A stretch of 64,000 nucleotides of DNA. It comes from Pseudomonas sp. LBUM920 (GTDB lineage Bacteria > Pseudomonadota > Gammaproteobacteria > Pseudomonadales > Pseudomonadaceae). The stretch lies in assembly GCF_003852315.1 (NCBI RefSeq), contig NZ_CP027762.1:4693501-4757500 (forward strand), in the 5' to 3' direction. The notes under the pieces were generated by a model. That model saw nothing but the letters and a program-made list of their open reading frames with translations. It was not told the origin of the DNA and did not search any database. The position numbers were made by a program, and so were the translations under genes. Positions 36,451 to 45,305 of the stretch are shown here, piece by piece (positions within the stretch are counted from its first letter, which is position 1; the number at the start of each line of letters is the position of its first letter).

Positions 36451-37038
36451 ATGTCCTTCGCTGAGCAACTAACCCGCCTGCAAGCCTTCCTCGACGCCGA
36501 TGAGCTGCATGACGAGGCGCTGGACTACGTGGCCGCCCACGGCTACCTGACCGCCCTGTCGATCTCTTCCGACATCGTGCCGGACCGTGAGTGGATCGAC
36601 GCCTTGTTCGCTGAAGAGCCGCATTACGCCGATGCCGCCCAACGCGAAGAAATCGAATCCACCCTGCTGGCCCTCAAGGCCCACATCGGTCGCCAACTGG
36701 CTTCCGATGAGGAATTCGAGCTGCCTTGCGAGCTGGACCTCGGCGAAGACCCGGATGACTCCGACCTGCGCGGCTGGTGCATCGGTTTCATGGAAGGCGT
36801 GTTCCTGCGCGAAGCCGCCTGGTTCGAAACCGCCGAGGAAGAAGTCAGCGAAATGCTGCTGCCGATCATGGTCGGTTCGGGTCTGTTCGACGACCAGCCG
36901 GAATTCTCCGACATCGCTTCCGACGCCAACCTGATGGACGACATGATCGTACAGATCCCGGAAGCCCTGACCGCCCTGTACCTGTTGTGCAACGCCCCTG
37001 ACGAAAAACCGGCGATCCTCAAGCCCCGTCACCACTGA
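36451..37038 (+). CDS. YecA/UPF0149-family protein
   Basis: A 195-residue, strongly acidic helical protein of the YecA-like UPF0149 family. Landmarks are LPCELDLGEDPDDSDLRGWCIGFMEGVFLREAAWF and a C-terminal PEALTALYLLCNAP. The start at 36451 follows AAGG; an upstream in-frame ATG is less likely. Function is not established. It is 20 bases before a DUF454 gene and may be co-transcribed. Confidence 0.88.
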   Translation: MSFAEQLTRLQAFLDADELHDEALDYVAAHGYLTALSISSDIVPDREWIDALFAEEPHYADAAQREEIESTLLALKAHIGRQLASDEEFELPCELDLGEDPDDSDLRGWCIGFMEGVFLREAAWFETAEEEVSEMLLPIMVGSGLFDDQPEFSDIASDANLMDDMIVQIPEALTALYLLCNAPDEKPAILKPRHH

Positions 37039-37058
37039 GTCGTTTGCCCGTGTCCCCC

Positions 37059-37448
37059 ATGGGCAATCGCTCGCTACTCCTGAGTTACGCACTGCTGGCC
37101 ATCGGCTGGTTGAGCGTGGCGCTGGGAGTGATCGGCATCTTCCTTCCAGTACTGCCGACCACGCCCTTCCTGCTACTCGCCGCCGCCTGCTTCGCTCGAA
37201 GCTCCCCGCGTTTCTACCACTGGCTGGTGGAACACCCGCGCCTGGGCCCGTGGATCAAAGACTACCTGGACGGCAATGGCATTCCGCTCAAGGGCAAGGT
37301 CTACGCACTCGGCTTGATGTGGCTGAGCATTGGTTTCTCCTGCTACCTGGTGCCGCTGCCGTGGGCACGCGGTTTTATGCTCACCAGTGCCGTGCTCGTG
37401 ACTGTCTATATTCTGCGCCAGAAAACCCTGCCGCCCCGCGAACGGTAG
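37059..37448 (+). CDS. YbaN-family (DUF454) inner-membrane protein
   Basis: A 129-residue protein with three to four hydrophobic segments, one containing GVIGIFLPVLPTTPFLLLAAACFARSS, the DUF454 signature. I start it at the ATG at 37059 (MGNRSLLLSY), as no good ribosome site marks the earlier GTG/TTG codons. The function of the family is not clear. It is followed by a REP pair. Confidence 0.85.
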   Translation: MGNRSLLLSYALLAIGWLSVALGVIGIFLPVLPTTPFLLLAAACFARSSPRFYHWLVEHPRLGPWIKDYLDGNGIPLKGKVYALGLMWLSIGFSCYLVPLPWARGFMLTSAVLVTVYILRQKTLPPRER

Positions 37449-37460
37449 GCGCGGGCTTGG

Positions 37461-37547
37461 GTGGTAGCCGGGCTTGCCCGCGATAGCATCGCCACGGTGC
37501 AACTGTCACACCGCAGCGCCTGAATCGCAGGCAAGCCAGCTCCCACA
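37461..37547. repeat. Degenerate REPIN
   Basis: Left arm GTGGTAGCCGGGCTTGCCCGCG and right arm ending ...AAGCCAGCTCCCACA face each other. The arms belong to two different REP subtypes (CGGGCTTGC and GCTGGCTTGCC), so this is a diverged or hybrid pair. Confidence 0.75.
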
Positions 37548-37673
37548 CTTGCCAGCAGCTACATAAGCCAGATCCTGCACACGACCTTGGTCGACACTGA
37601 CTAACCCCAAGCATCATGCGAGACTGTCCCACCGGGCCTGGAATGCCTGGGTGTTCTTATGCTCGGAGTTACC

Positions 37674-40600
37674 ATGACGCTGTCCAGCGGGCTGATCGCC
37701 GCCGTTGCCCTGGCCTATATGGCCATTATGTTTGCCATCGCCTTTTACGGTGACCGTCGCCATGCGCCGTTGCCGCCGAAAGTACGCGCCTGGGTGTACA
37801 GCCTGTCGCTGGCCGTCTACTGCACCAGTTGGACCTTCTTCGGTGCGGTAGGCCAGGCCGCCGAACAGCTGTGGGCATTTTTACCGATCTATCTAGGACC
37901 GGTACTGCTGCTTGTGTTGGCACCCTGGGTGCTGCAGAAGATGATTCTGATCAGCAAGCAGGAAAACATCACCTCCATCGCCGACTTTATCGCCGCGCGC
38001 TACGGCAAATCCCAGTCGCTGGCGGTGGTAGTGGCGCTGATCTGCCTGGTCGGCGTGTTGCCCTACATCGCCCTGCAGCTCAAAGGTATCGTGCTGGGCG
38101 TGAACCTGTTGATCGGCTCCGGCCCCGACACCACTGGCACGCGCGCCCAGGACACGGCCCTTATCGTGTCGCTGGTGCTGGCGCTGTTCACCATCGTGTT
38201 TGGTACGCGCAACCTTGACGCCACCGAGCACCACCGTGGCATGGTGCTGGCGATTGCCTTTGAATCCTTGGTCAAGCTGTTCGCCTTTCTCGCTGTCGGC
38301 GCGTTTGTGACCTACGGCTTGTATGACGGTTTCGGCGACCTGTTCAGCCAAGCGATGCTGGCCCCGCGCCTTGAGGAATACTGGAAAGAAACCATCAACT
38401 GGCCGTCGATGGTGGTGCAAACCGGCGTGGCGATGATGGCGATTATTTGCCTGCCCCGGCAGTTTCACGTCACCGTCGTGGAAAACATCGACCCGCAGGA
38501 TTTACGCCTGGCCAAGTGGGTGTTCCCGGCCTACCTGATCCTCGCCGCGCTGTTCGTCATCCCCATCGCGCTTGGAGGCAAAATGCTGCTGCCCGGCTCG
38601 GTATTGCCGGACTCCTACGTGATCAGCCTGCCCATGGCCGAGGCGCACCCGGCCCTTGCCGTGCTGGCGTTTATTGGCGGCGCGTCGGCGGCGACCGGCA
38701 TGGTGATCGTGGCCAGCATCGCCCTGTCGACCATGGTGTCCAACGACATGTTGCTGCCATGGCTGCTGCGACGCTCCAGTGCCGAGCGGCCGTTCGAAGT
38801 GTTCCGCCACTGGATGCTCTCGGTGCGCCGGGTCAGCATTGTGATCATCCTGCTGCTGGCCTACGTGAGTTACCGGCTGCTCGGCTCCACCGCGAGCCTG
38901 GCGACCATCGGCCAGATCGCCTTCGCGGCCGTCACCCAGCTGGCCCCGGCGATGCTGGGCGCGCTGTACTGGAAGCAGGCGAACCGGCGCGGCGTGTTCG
39001 CTGGGTTGGCGGCGGGCACGTTTTTGTGGTTCTACACGTTGGTCCTACCGGTCACGGCGAAAAGTCTGGGCTGGTCGCTGAGCCTTTTCCCCGGGCTGAC
39101 GTGGATGCATTCACACCCGTTTGGCTTCTCCGTGACCTCGCTGACCTTGGGCACCGTGTTCTCGCTGGCGGGTAACTTCACGCTGTTTGTGTGGGTCTCG
39201 ATGCTGTCGCGCACACGGGTCTCGGAGCATTGGCAGGCTGGACGCTTTATCGGCCAGGAAATCAGCCAACGCGCCAGCGCGCGCTCGATGTTGTCGGTGC
39301 AGATCAGCGACCTGCTCAGCCTGGCGGCGCGCTTTGTCGGTGAAGAACGTGCCCAGCAGAGTTTTATCCGCTTCGCCTATCGCCAGGGCAAAGGCTTCAA
39401 CCCCAACCAGAATGCCGACAACGATTGGATTGCCCATACCGAACGCCTGCTGGCGGGCGTGCTCGGCGCCTCTTCGACACGCGCTGTAGTAAAAGCCGCA
39501 ATTGAAGGGAGGGAAATGCAACTGGAGGACGTCGTACGCATCGCCGACGAAGCCTCCGAAGTGCTGCAGTTCAACCGCGCGCTGCTGCAAGGCGCCATCG
39601 AAAACATCACCCAGGGCATCAGCGTGGTCGACCAGTCGCTGAAGCTGGTGGCCTGGAACCGGCGCTATCTGGAGCTGTTCAACTACCCCGACGGTTTGAT
39701 CAGTGTGGGCCGACCGATTGCCGACATCATTCGCTACAACGCCGAGCGCGGCCTGTGCGGGCCAGGGGAAGCCGAAGTGCACGTCGCGCGGCGCCTGCAC
39801 TGGATGCGCCAGGGCCGTGCGCATACGTCCGAGCGCTTGTTTCCGAATGGGCGCGTGATCGAGCTGATCGGCAACCCAATGCCCGGCGGCGGGTTCGTCA
39901 TGAGCTTTACCGACATCACCGCGTTCCGTGAAGCCGAACAAGCCCTGACCGAGGCCAACGAGGGCCTGGAACAACGGGTGACCGAACGCACCCACGAACT
40001 GTCGCAACTGAATGTGGCGCTCACCGACGCCAAAGGCGTGGCCGAATCCGCCAGCCAATCGAAGACGCGCTTTCTGGCGGCAGTGAGCCACGACCTGATG
40101 CAACCGTTGAACGCGGCACGATTGTTCTCCGCCGCCCTCTCCCACCAGAACGACGGCCTGTCTGCAGAAGCCCGCCAGTTGGTGCAGCACCTGGACAGCT
40201 CGCTGCGCTCCGCCGAAGACCTGATCAGCGACCTGCTGGATATCTCGCGCCTGGAAAACGGCAAGATCAATCCACAGCGACAGCCCTTCGTCCTTAACGA
40301 GTTGTTCGACACCCTGGGAGCAGAATTCAAGGCACTGGCCCACGAGCAAGGCCTGCGTTTTCGCCTGCGCGGCAGCGGTCTGCGGGTGGACAGTGACATC
40401 AAGTTACTGCGGCGGATCCTGCAGAACTTTCTTACTAACGCATTCCGCTATGCCGACGGCCCGGTGCTACTTGGCGTACGCCGACGCAAGGGCGAACTGT
40501 GCCTGGAAGTGTGGGATCGCGGCCCTGGCATCCCGCTGGATAAACAACAGGTGATCTTCGAAGAGTTCAAGCGCCTGGACAGCCACCAGACCCGCGCTGA

Positions 40601-41144
40601 AAAAGGCCTGGGCCTGGGACTGGCAATCGCCGACGGCCTGTGCCGAGTGCTCGGCCATCGTTTGAGCGTGCGTTCGTGGCCGGGCAAAGGCAGCGTGTTC
40701 AGCGTGCGTGTGCCGTTGGCGCGTAACCAGAGCAGCCCCAAGGTGAAGACTACGCAGGATAACGGGCTGCCGTTGAGCGGTGCCCAGGTGCTGTGTGTGG
40801 ACAATGAAGAAAGCATCCTGATCGGCATGCGCAGCCTGCTCACGCGCTGGGGTTGCGAGGTGTGGACCGCTACCGACCAGGCACAATGTGCACTCTTGCT
40901 GGCCGAGGGCGTGCGCCCGCAACTGGCGCTGGTGGACTACCACCTGGACCACGGCGAGACAGGCACCGAGTTGATGGGCTGGCTGCGCGCGCAACTGGCG
41001 GAGCCGATTCCCGGGGTGGTGATCAGCGCCGATGGGCGCCCGGAAATGGTGGCCGAGGTGCATGCCGCAGGGCTGGATTATTTGGCCAAGCCGGTGAAGC
41101 CTGCGGCGTTGCGGGCATTGATCAGTCGGCATTTGCCATTGTAG
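37674..41144 (+). CDS. SSF-type hybrid sensor histidine kinase/response regulator
   Basis: A 1156-residue hybrid kinase. An N-terminal sodium/solute symporter-like membrane domain (about 1-480, some 13 helices) is followed by a linker and a PAS domain (about 638-755, ENITQGISVVDQSLKLVAWN). A coiled coil leads to HisKA (His about 805 in VSHDLMQPLNAARL), HATPase (LQNFLTNAFRYA, DRGPGIP, GLGLGLAIADG) and a C-terminal receiver (Asp about 1088 in LALVDYHLD, Lys in LAKPVKP). This is the CbrA/NahK-like architecture, most like the hybrid kinase PA3271 as I recall it. GGAG 5 bases before 37674 sets the start. No partner regulator is adjacent. Confidence 0.9.
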   Translation: MTLSSGLIAAVALAYMAIMFAIAFYGDRRHAPLPPKVRAWVYSLSLAVYCTSWTFFGAVGQAAEQLWAFLPIYLGPVLLLVLAPWVLQKMILISKQENITSIADFIAARYGKSQSLAVVVALICLVGVLPYIALQLKGIVLGVNLLIGSGPDTTGTRAQDTALIVSLVLALFTIVFGTRNLDATEHHRGMVLAIAFESLVKLFAFLAVGAFVTYGLYDGFGDLFSQAMLAPRLEEYWKETINWPSMVVQTGVAMMAIICLPRQFHVTVVENIDPQDLRLAKWVFPAYLILAALFVIPIALGGKMLLPGSVLPDSYVISLPMAEAHPALAVLAFIGGASAATGMVIVASIALSTMVSNDMLLPWLLRRSSAERPFEVFRHWMLSVRRVSIVIILLLAYVSYRLLGSTASLATIGQIAFAAVTQLAPAMLGALYWKQANRRGVFAGLAAGTFLWFYTLVLPVTAKSLGWSLSLFPGLTWMHSHPFGFSVTSLTLGTVFSLAGNFTLFVWVSMLSRTRVSEHWQAGRFIGQEISQRASARSMLSVQISDLLSLAARFVGEERAQQSFIRFAYRQGKGFNPNQNADNDWIAHTERLLAGVLGASSTRAVVKAAIEGREMQLEDVVRIADEASEVLQFNRALLQGAIENITQGISVVDQSLKLVAWNRRYLELFNYPDGLISVGRPIADIIRYNAERGLCGPGEAEVHVARRLHWMRQGRAHTSERLFPNGRVIELIGNPMPGGGFVMSFTDITAFREAEQALTEANEGLEQRVTERTHELSQLNVALTDAKGVAESASQSKTRFLAAVSHDLMQPLNAARLFSAALSHQNDGLSAEARQLVQHLDSSLRSAEDLISDLLDISRLENGKINPQRQPFVLNELFDTLGAEFKALAHEQGLRFRLRGSGLRVDSDIKLLRRILQNFLTNAFRYADGPVLLGVRRRKGELCLEVWDRGPGIPLDKQQVIFEEFKRLDSHQTRAEKGLGLGLAIADGLCRVLGHRLSVRSWPGKGSVFSVRVPLARNQSSPKVKTTQDNGLPLSGAQVLCVDNEESILIGMRSLLTRWGCEVWTATDQAQCALLLAEGVRPQLALVDYHLDHGETGTELMGWLRAQLAEPIPGVVISADGRPEMVAEVHAAGLDYLAKPVKPAALRALISRHLPL

Positions 41145-41166
41145 GAATCACCGAATTCATTCCCCC

Positions 41167-41238
41167 TGTGGGAGCTGGCTTGCCTGCGATAGCAGTGGAT
41201 CAGTCACCAAAGCTATCGCAGGCAAGCCAGCTCCCACA
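41167..41238. repeat. REPIN
   Basis: TGTGGGAGCTGGCTTGCCTG and the inverted arm ending ...CAAGCCAGCTCCCACA enclose a short spacer. It belongs to the GCTGGCTTGCC subtype and lies between the convergent kinase and rmuC genes. Confidence 0.9.
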
Positions 41239-41249
41239 TTGACCGCGCG

Positions 41250-42743
41250 CTATTCCGGTAAGTGTGCGACGCCGTCCGAGTCGGTCATCGCCCGTTCGAG
41301 CAAGTCCGCCGGCAGGCTTTTGCTCGCACGCGCGCCCAGCAACCTTAACTGCTCGGTTCGGCTGACCAGATTTCCACGGCCATCCGTCAGCTTGTTTCGC
41401 GCCGCGCTGTAGGCCTTATCCAGCTGCTGCAGGCGGTTGCCGACTTCATCCAGGTCCTGGATAAACAGTACGAACTTGTCATACAGCCAGCCGGCGCGCT
41501 CGGCAATTTCCCGCGCGTTCTGGCTCTGGCGTTCCTGCTTCCACAGGCTGTCGATCACCCGCAGGGTTGCCAACAAGGTGGTGGGGCTGACAATTACGAT
41601 ATGGCGGTCGAACGCCTCCTGGAACAGGTTCGGCTCGGCCTGCAACGCGGCGGAAAACGCAGCTTCTATCGGCACGAACAACAGCACGAAATCCAGGCTG
41701 TGCAGACCTTCGAGGCGCTTGTAATCCTTACCGGCCAAGCCTTTTACGTGATTGCGCAAGGACAGCACGTGCTGTTTCAGCGCCGCCTGGCCGATCACAT
41801 CGTCATCCGCTGCAACGTATTGTTGATAGGCGGTGAGGCTGACCTTGGAGTCGACCACCACCTGCTTGTCGCCGGGCAGCATGATCAATACGTCCGGCTG
41901 GAAGCGCTCGCCGTCCGGGCCTTTGAGGCTGACCTGGGTCTGATACTCGCGGCCCTTCTCCAGACCGGCATGTTCAAGCACGCGCTCAAGAATCAGCTCG
42001 CCCCAGTTGCCCTGGGTTTTCTGGCCCTGGAGCGCGCGCGTGAGGTTGGTGGCCTCGTCTGACAGTCGCAGGTTCAGTTGCTGCAGGCGCTCAAGCTCCT
42101 TGGCCAGGGAGAAGCGCTCGCGCGCCTCATTCTGGTAGCTTTCTTCCACGCGCTTTTCAAACGACTGGATGCGTTCCTTGAGCGGGTCGAGCAACTGGCC
42201 CAGGCGCTCCTGGCTGGTTTCGGCAAACCGTTGCTCACGTTCATCGAAGATCTTGCCGGCAAGCTCGGCGAACTGCGCACGCAGCTCGTCCCGCGAGCCT
42301 TGCAGGTCAGCAAGGCGTTGTTGATGGCTTTCCTGTTGTTCGCGCAGTTCGGCGCGCAACGCCGAGGACAGCGCATCGAGGCGTCGCAGCTCGGTTTCCT
42401 TGGCACTGCGGTCGAGGTTCCAGGCGTGGGCGGCGTCGCGGGCGTTATCGCGGTCGATCTGGAGCAACTCGACTTCACGGCGAACGGCGGCCAGGTCAGC
42501 TTGTTTGGCGGCGTTGGCCTGGCTCAAGTCACTGATCTCGTCGCGGCTGGCGTCGAGTTGCGCGGCCAGCCCTTCCTGGGCCAGTTGCGCGGTGGCCAGG
42601 CGCTCTTCGAGCAGTTCCCAGCCGGTCATGCGCGCGCTCAGCCGCCGTTGGATCTGCCAGCACACGGCCAATAAAGGCACTGCAGCGCCAGCCAGGCCCA
42701 AGGCAATACTGGTCCAGTCAAAAGCCATCGCCATTTCTGCCAT
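41250..42743 (-). CDS. rmuC: DNA recombination protein RmuC
   Basis: RmuC is a predicted nuclease-like protein that limits inversions at short repeats. About 497 residues: an N-terminal membrane segment (SIALGLAGAAVPLLAVCWQI), a coiled coil (about 35-210) and the RmuC domain (about 215-480) with GNWGELILERVLEHAGLEKG, GDKQVVVDSKVSLTAY and FVPIEAAFSAAL. Three in-frame ATGs lie near the start (42743, 42734, 42728); I could not decide by ribosome site. Confidence 0.95.
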   Translation of the reverse strand: MAEMAMAFDWTSIALGLAGAAVPLLAVCWQIQRRLSARMTGWELLEERLATAQLAQEGLAAQLDASRDEISDLSQANAAKQADLAAVRREVELLQIDRDNARDAAHAWNLDRSAKETELRRLDALSSALRAELREQQESHQQRLADLQGSRDELRAQFAELAGKIFDEREQRFAETSQERLGQLLDPLKERIQSFEKRVEESYQNEARERFSLAKELERLQQLNLRLSDEATNLTRALQGQKTQGNWGELILERVLEHAGLEKGREYQTQVSLKGPDGERFQPDVLIMLPGDKQVVVDSKVSLTAYQQYVAADDDVIGQAALKQHVLSLRNHVKGLAGKDYKRLEGLHSLDFVLLFVPIEAAFSAALQAEPNLFQEAFDRHIVIVSPTTLLATLRVIDSLWKQERQSQNAREIAERAGWLYDKFVLFIQDLDEVGNRLQQLDKAYSAARNKLTDGRGNLVSRTEQLRLLGARASKSLPADLLERAMTDSDGVAHLPE

Positions 42744-42789
42744 CACCGAAAAAGAGCAAGGTTAACCAAGCCTAGGGCTTGAGGACAGC

Positions 42790-43113
42790 TCAGTCTTCGA
42801 CCTGCCCCAGTTCGCGCTGGGCGCGGCGGTCGCCGGCACGGGCGGCCAGGCGCAACAGGTCATGGCCGATGCGGCGGTCGCGGGCATTGCCGCACTCCCG
42901 GCACATCAGCTGGCCCAGGCGACTCTGCGCGGCAACCACACCTTCACGGGCCGGCTGCTTGAGCAAGCGCCCGGCGAAGTGCTTGACGTTGGTACTGTGC
43001 CCCAGGCGCGGGCTGTCGAGCAGCCACAAGGCAACTTTCAAGGAGAAACGCTTGGGTGCGGTAACAGTCTGAGGGGTGTCGGTAACAGAAGGTGATACTG
43101 AGCGAAACTTCAT
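42790..43113 (-). CDS. Small Sel1/TPR-like hypothetical protein
   Basis: A 107-residue basic protein starting MKFRSVSPSVTDTPQTV at 43113. The central part (WLLDSPRLGHSTNVKHFAGRLLKQPAREG) and the C-terminus (LLRLAARAGDRRAQRELGQVED) are consistent with a short Sel1-like helical repeat protein. CRECGN is a single Cys pair. I do not know its function. It lies 46 bases before rmuC on the same strand. Confidence 0.65.
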   Translation of the reverse strand: MKFRSVSPSVTDTPQTVTAPKRFSLKVALWLLDSPRLGHSTNVKHFAGRLLKQPAREGVVAAQSRLGQLMCRECGNARDRRIGHDLLRLAARAGDRRAQRELGQVED

Positions 43114-43571
43114 AAAGCACTGCGGGACAGAACGGAAGGCGCGCCACTCTACTCTTTTTTTCCTACAGGTAAAGCTGAAAAATCCCTGCACGCCCGTTCT
43201 AGAGCAAGCGCTTGGGACAATCCACAGAAGCTGTGGATAACTCAGTGGACAACCCACCTTTAACGCGCGCAAAGGCCCATGGAACGGGGGCCGCAGTCAA
43301 ACTGACGATTTTTTCACCAATAAAAAAAAGCGATATTTTTCATTGACTTAAATTTTCATTGCAGGCAAATGGCGGCGCTTCCAGGCCATAGACAGACTGG
43401 TTACATACCCCGCAACTAATGTGCACAAGTACCCACCCACTGGTTATATGGCTGAGGTTTTTTGCTTCGACACGTCCGAAAAATGTTACCGACAGGCCAA
43501 GCCAGGCACTTTTCAAATCCGCGCCGGCTCGCCACACTGACCGACTCCCCCACGCAACCTCCTAAGGCTCG
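43114..43571. other. 458-base intergenic region with DnaA-box-like sites and AT-rich stretch
   Basis: No gene is evident between the Sel1-like gene and the membrane protein. It contains one perfect DnaA box (TGTGGATAA, 43232-43240) and two 7-of-9 matches (CAATCCACA 43218-43226, AGTGGACAA 43244-43252). An AT-rich run at about 43303-43362 follows. The first two boxes also form a 7-bp hairpin (TCCACAG-AAG-CTGTGGA), so an RNA-level role is an alternative. Confidence 0.5.
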
Positions 43572-43877
43572 ATGAAAGGAATCCTCTTATTCGCCGTGTT
43601 GCTGCTGGCCATCTGTGTAACCTCATTGGCGGTCAATGCCGCGCTGCCCTCCCCCGACGGTGCGCTGTTTGCCATCGCCATCCTGGTATCAGCCGCGTTT
43701 ACTGCCGTAACGCTGTGCATAGAGTTGGGTGAAGGCAGAATCAACGACATGCGCGAGGTAATGAACGTGATCGAGACCGGGCGGTCCTGGCGCTTGACCC
43801 TGGCGGCCTACGGGCTCGGCTGCTCACTGGCCGCGGCGGCTACCGTGCTGGTCTACCGCGGTTTGTTGGGCAGTTGA
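43572..43877 (+). CDS. Small inner-membrane protein, unknown function
   Basis: A 101-residue protein with three hydrophobic segments: MKGILLFAVLLLAICVTSLA, ALFAIAILVSAAFTAVTLCI and LTLAAYGLGCSLAAAATVLV. An amphipathic/acidic stretch, ELGEGRINDMREVMNVIETG, separates the second and third. I recognise no family. The start has AAGG 4-5 bases upstream. No clear operon partner. Confidence 0.7.
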   Translation: MKGILLFAVLLLAICVTSLAVNAALPSPDGALFAIAILVSAAFTAVTLCIELGEGRINDMREVMNVIETGRSWRLTLAAYGLGCSLAAAATVLVYRGLLGS

Positions 43878-44320
43878 ATGAAGTTTTTTGGCTAGCACAC
43901 TTCCCTTCCGTGTTTCAATCCGTTACTATCCGCGGCGTTAGTACCAAGCTGAAAGTCAATTCTGGTCGAACAACTCCCCTGAACAACACGGGATCGACCA
44001 CCTCGATGGTTTCCAGGTATTCCTTGCGACGACACTGCCTTTGAACAAGCAAAGGGTGTCGCGAAGTTTCAATACTCTGACCGAACCAGCCTGCAAATTG
44101 ATCAGGATCTTCACCCCGGGCCCAGAACCTTTGCCCCTGTTGTGTTGCCTGCCCTCCTAAGTACCTACCTGCCAGCCCAAGCGCGCCTAACTTATTAGCG
44201 CTTCAAACTGGCTGCTTTGTTCCAGTCGGGTTCTTCGTTTGATCAATGGTGATCAACGTTACTGGAACGTTTTAACGTTGCACGGTTCTTAACCGTGTCA
44301 TTTGTAGGAACACCAATAAT
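43878..44320. other. 443-base region without a gene, upstream of a conserved small gene
   Basis: I find no convincing reading frame here. The end near 44240-44290 has short palindromes: TTGATCAATGGTGATCAA and the nested AACGTT repeats (AACGTTACTGGAACGTT and TTTTAACGTTGC). It could hold a promoter and a leader for the gene at 44321, or a small RNA, but nothing settles which. Confidence 0.35.
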
Positions 44321-44545
44321 ATGTCCGCTCAAATCCACACTCAGGATGCCATTCGCACCCTCACCAACGCTTTTGCACCAATGAACTGCCTGATCATGGC
44401 CGCTCGCAAAGGCTGCTTCAGCTTCACCCTGGTCAACGAACACGGCATCGCTCGTCACAGCGAACGCCTGTACCCCGATCAATACTCCAGCGCAGAGCCG
44501 CTGCAGGCCGTGATCGAGCGTACCCGTCAGGCATTGATTGCCTGA
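44321..44545 (+). CDS. Conserved small protein, unknown function
   Basis: A 74-residue protein, MSAQIHTQDAIRTLTNAF..., soluble and mildly basic. It has AAAGGFxF-like spacing, GCFSFTLVNEHGIARHSERLY, and a C-terminal helix (QAVIERTRQALIA). AGGA is upstream of the ATG at 11-base spacing. It is followed 23 bases later by a strong terminator, so it is a complete single-gene unit. No function can be assigned. Confidence 0.75.
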   Translation: MSAQIHTQDAIRTLTNAFAPMNCLIMAARKGCFSFTLVNEHGIARHSERLYPDQYSSAEPLQAVIERTRQALIA

Positions 44546-44567
44546 TCGACCCGAGTCGCTGAAACCC

Positions 44568-44600
44568 AAAAAACCCTGCTTGAAACGCAGGGTTTTTTAT
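44568..44600 (+). terminator. Rho-independent terminator
   Basis: AAACCCTGC (44571-44579) and GCAGGGTTT (44587-44595) form a 9-bp stem with a 7-base loop, followed by TTTTATT. It ends the short gene at 44321-44545. Confidence 0.92.
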
Positions 44601-44723
44601 TGCCCAAAATTCGGCTTTTGAGTACTTGCACTAAGTTCGAATAGGTATAAACGTTATAACTAAATGAAGAAGATGTTTTAAAAACAGTCCTTTACATCAC
44701 AAATATGACACTACACTTCAACT

Positions 44724-44822
44724 TAAGCGGCATGATCCGCTTGCGACGAGCCTGAGGTCCGATTCACTGCTGCCAAGCTCCCTCTCAGGCTTCGTCGACC
44801 ACTTTCATGGACTGAGGCTCGT
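44724..44822 (+). promoter_or_regulatory. Structured leader with alternative pairings before 44823
   Basis: Two hairpins are visible: AAGCGG/CCGCTT (44725-44742) and a larger one pairing GACGAGCCTGAG (about 44745-44756) with CTCAGGCTTCGTC (44784-44796). The left arm of the latter could instead pair with AGGCTCGT at 44815-44822, which covers the Shine-Dalgarno immediately before the ATG. This suggests translational control, by inference. Confidence 0.45.
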
Positions 44823-45305
44823 ATGGGTATCGCCGCCAGCGAATTGTGTCGTTATGTGATCAGGCCGACGTTGATTTACCTCGGCCGCCATAACCCGACA
44901 GCCGAATCCCTGTTGCTGGGCATTGCCGCCAGCCAATCGGAACTCGGCTCCGCCCTGCATGATCGGCGCGGCCACGGCCTGTACAGCATCACCGAACCTC
45001 GTCATCGCGCGCTGTGGGACGATTACCTCGCCCAGGACCCCGAGCGCGCCAGCCTGGTACGTGGGCTGGCCAGTCAACATGCCTTCCTCAGCGCGCCCCA
45101 GCTTGAGCTGACCGTCAACCTGCGCTACGCCACCGCCATCGCCTGGCTGCTGGTAGAACAGCATCGTCCTGCCCTGCCGCCACCGGGTGACGTACTGGCC
45201 ATGGCGCGTATCTGGAAAGAAATATTTCACCCTCAAGGTCGGCTGCGGGATTTCACCCAAGCCTGGCAAACCTGTGTTTTACCCATGAATCAGGCCATAT
45301 GTTGA
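44823..45305 (+). CDS. Hypothetical protein with phage-structural-like sequence
   Basis: A 160-residue protein starting MGIAASELCRYVIRPTLIYLG. It contains SLLLGIAASQSELGSALHD, YSITEPRHRALWDDYLA and LRYATAIAWLL. From memory this pattern resembles a domain found in Pseudomonas and tailed-phage hypothetical proteins, possibly lysozyme-like (E in SQSELG would fit a lytic glutamate). No other phage gene is nearby, so it could be a domesticated remnant. The match was not checked. It appears as a single-gene unit. Confidence 0.55.
   Translation: MGIAASELCRYVIRPTLIYLGRHNPTAESLLLGIAASQSELGSALHDRRGHGLYSITEPRHRALWDDYLAQDPERASLVRGLASQHAFLSAPQLELTVNLRYATAIAWLLVEQHRPALPPPGDVLAMARIWKEIFHPQGRLRDFTQAWQTCVLPMNQAIC

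Noticed and set aside
43218..43362. A true chromosomal origin
   Set aside because: The known Pseudomonas origin lies by dnaA/rpmH, neither of which is here; I keep it only as a DnaA-box group.
43970..44110. A possible frame of about 43 codons on the minus strand in the 43878-44320 gap
   Set aside because: It starts with GTG, lacks a proper ribosome site at the right distance and shows no recognisable protein character.
44243..44569. 108-codon frame on the minus strand opposite the 44321 gene
   Set aside because: It is the antisense shadow of the short gene and has no independent start signal or family resemblance.
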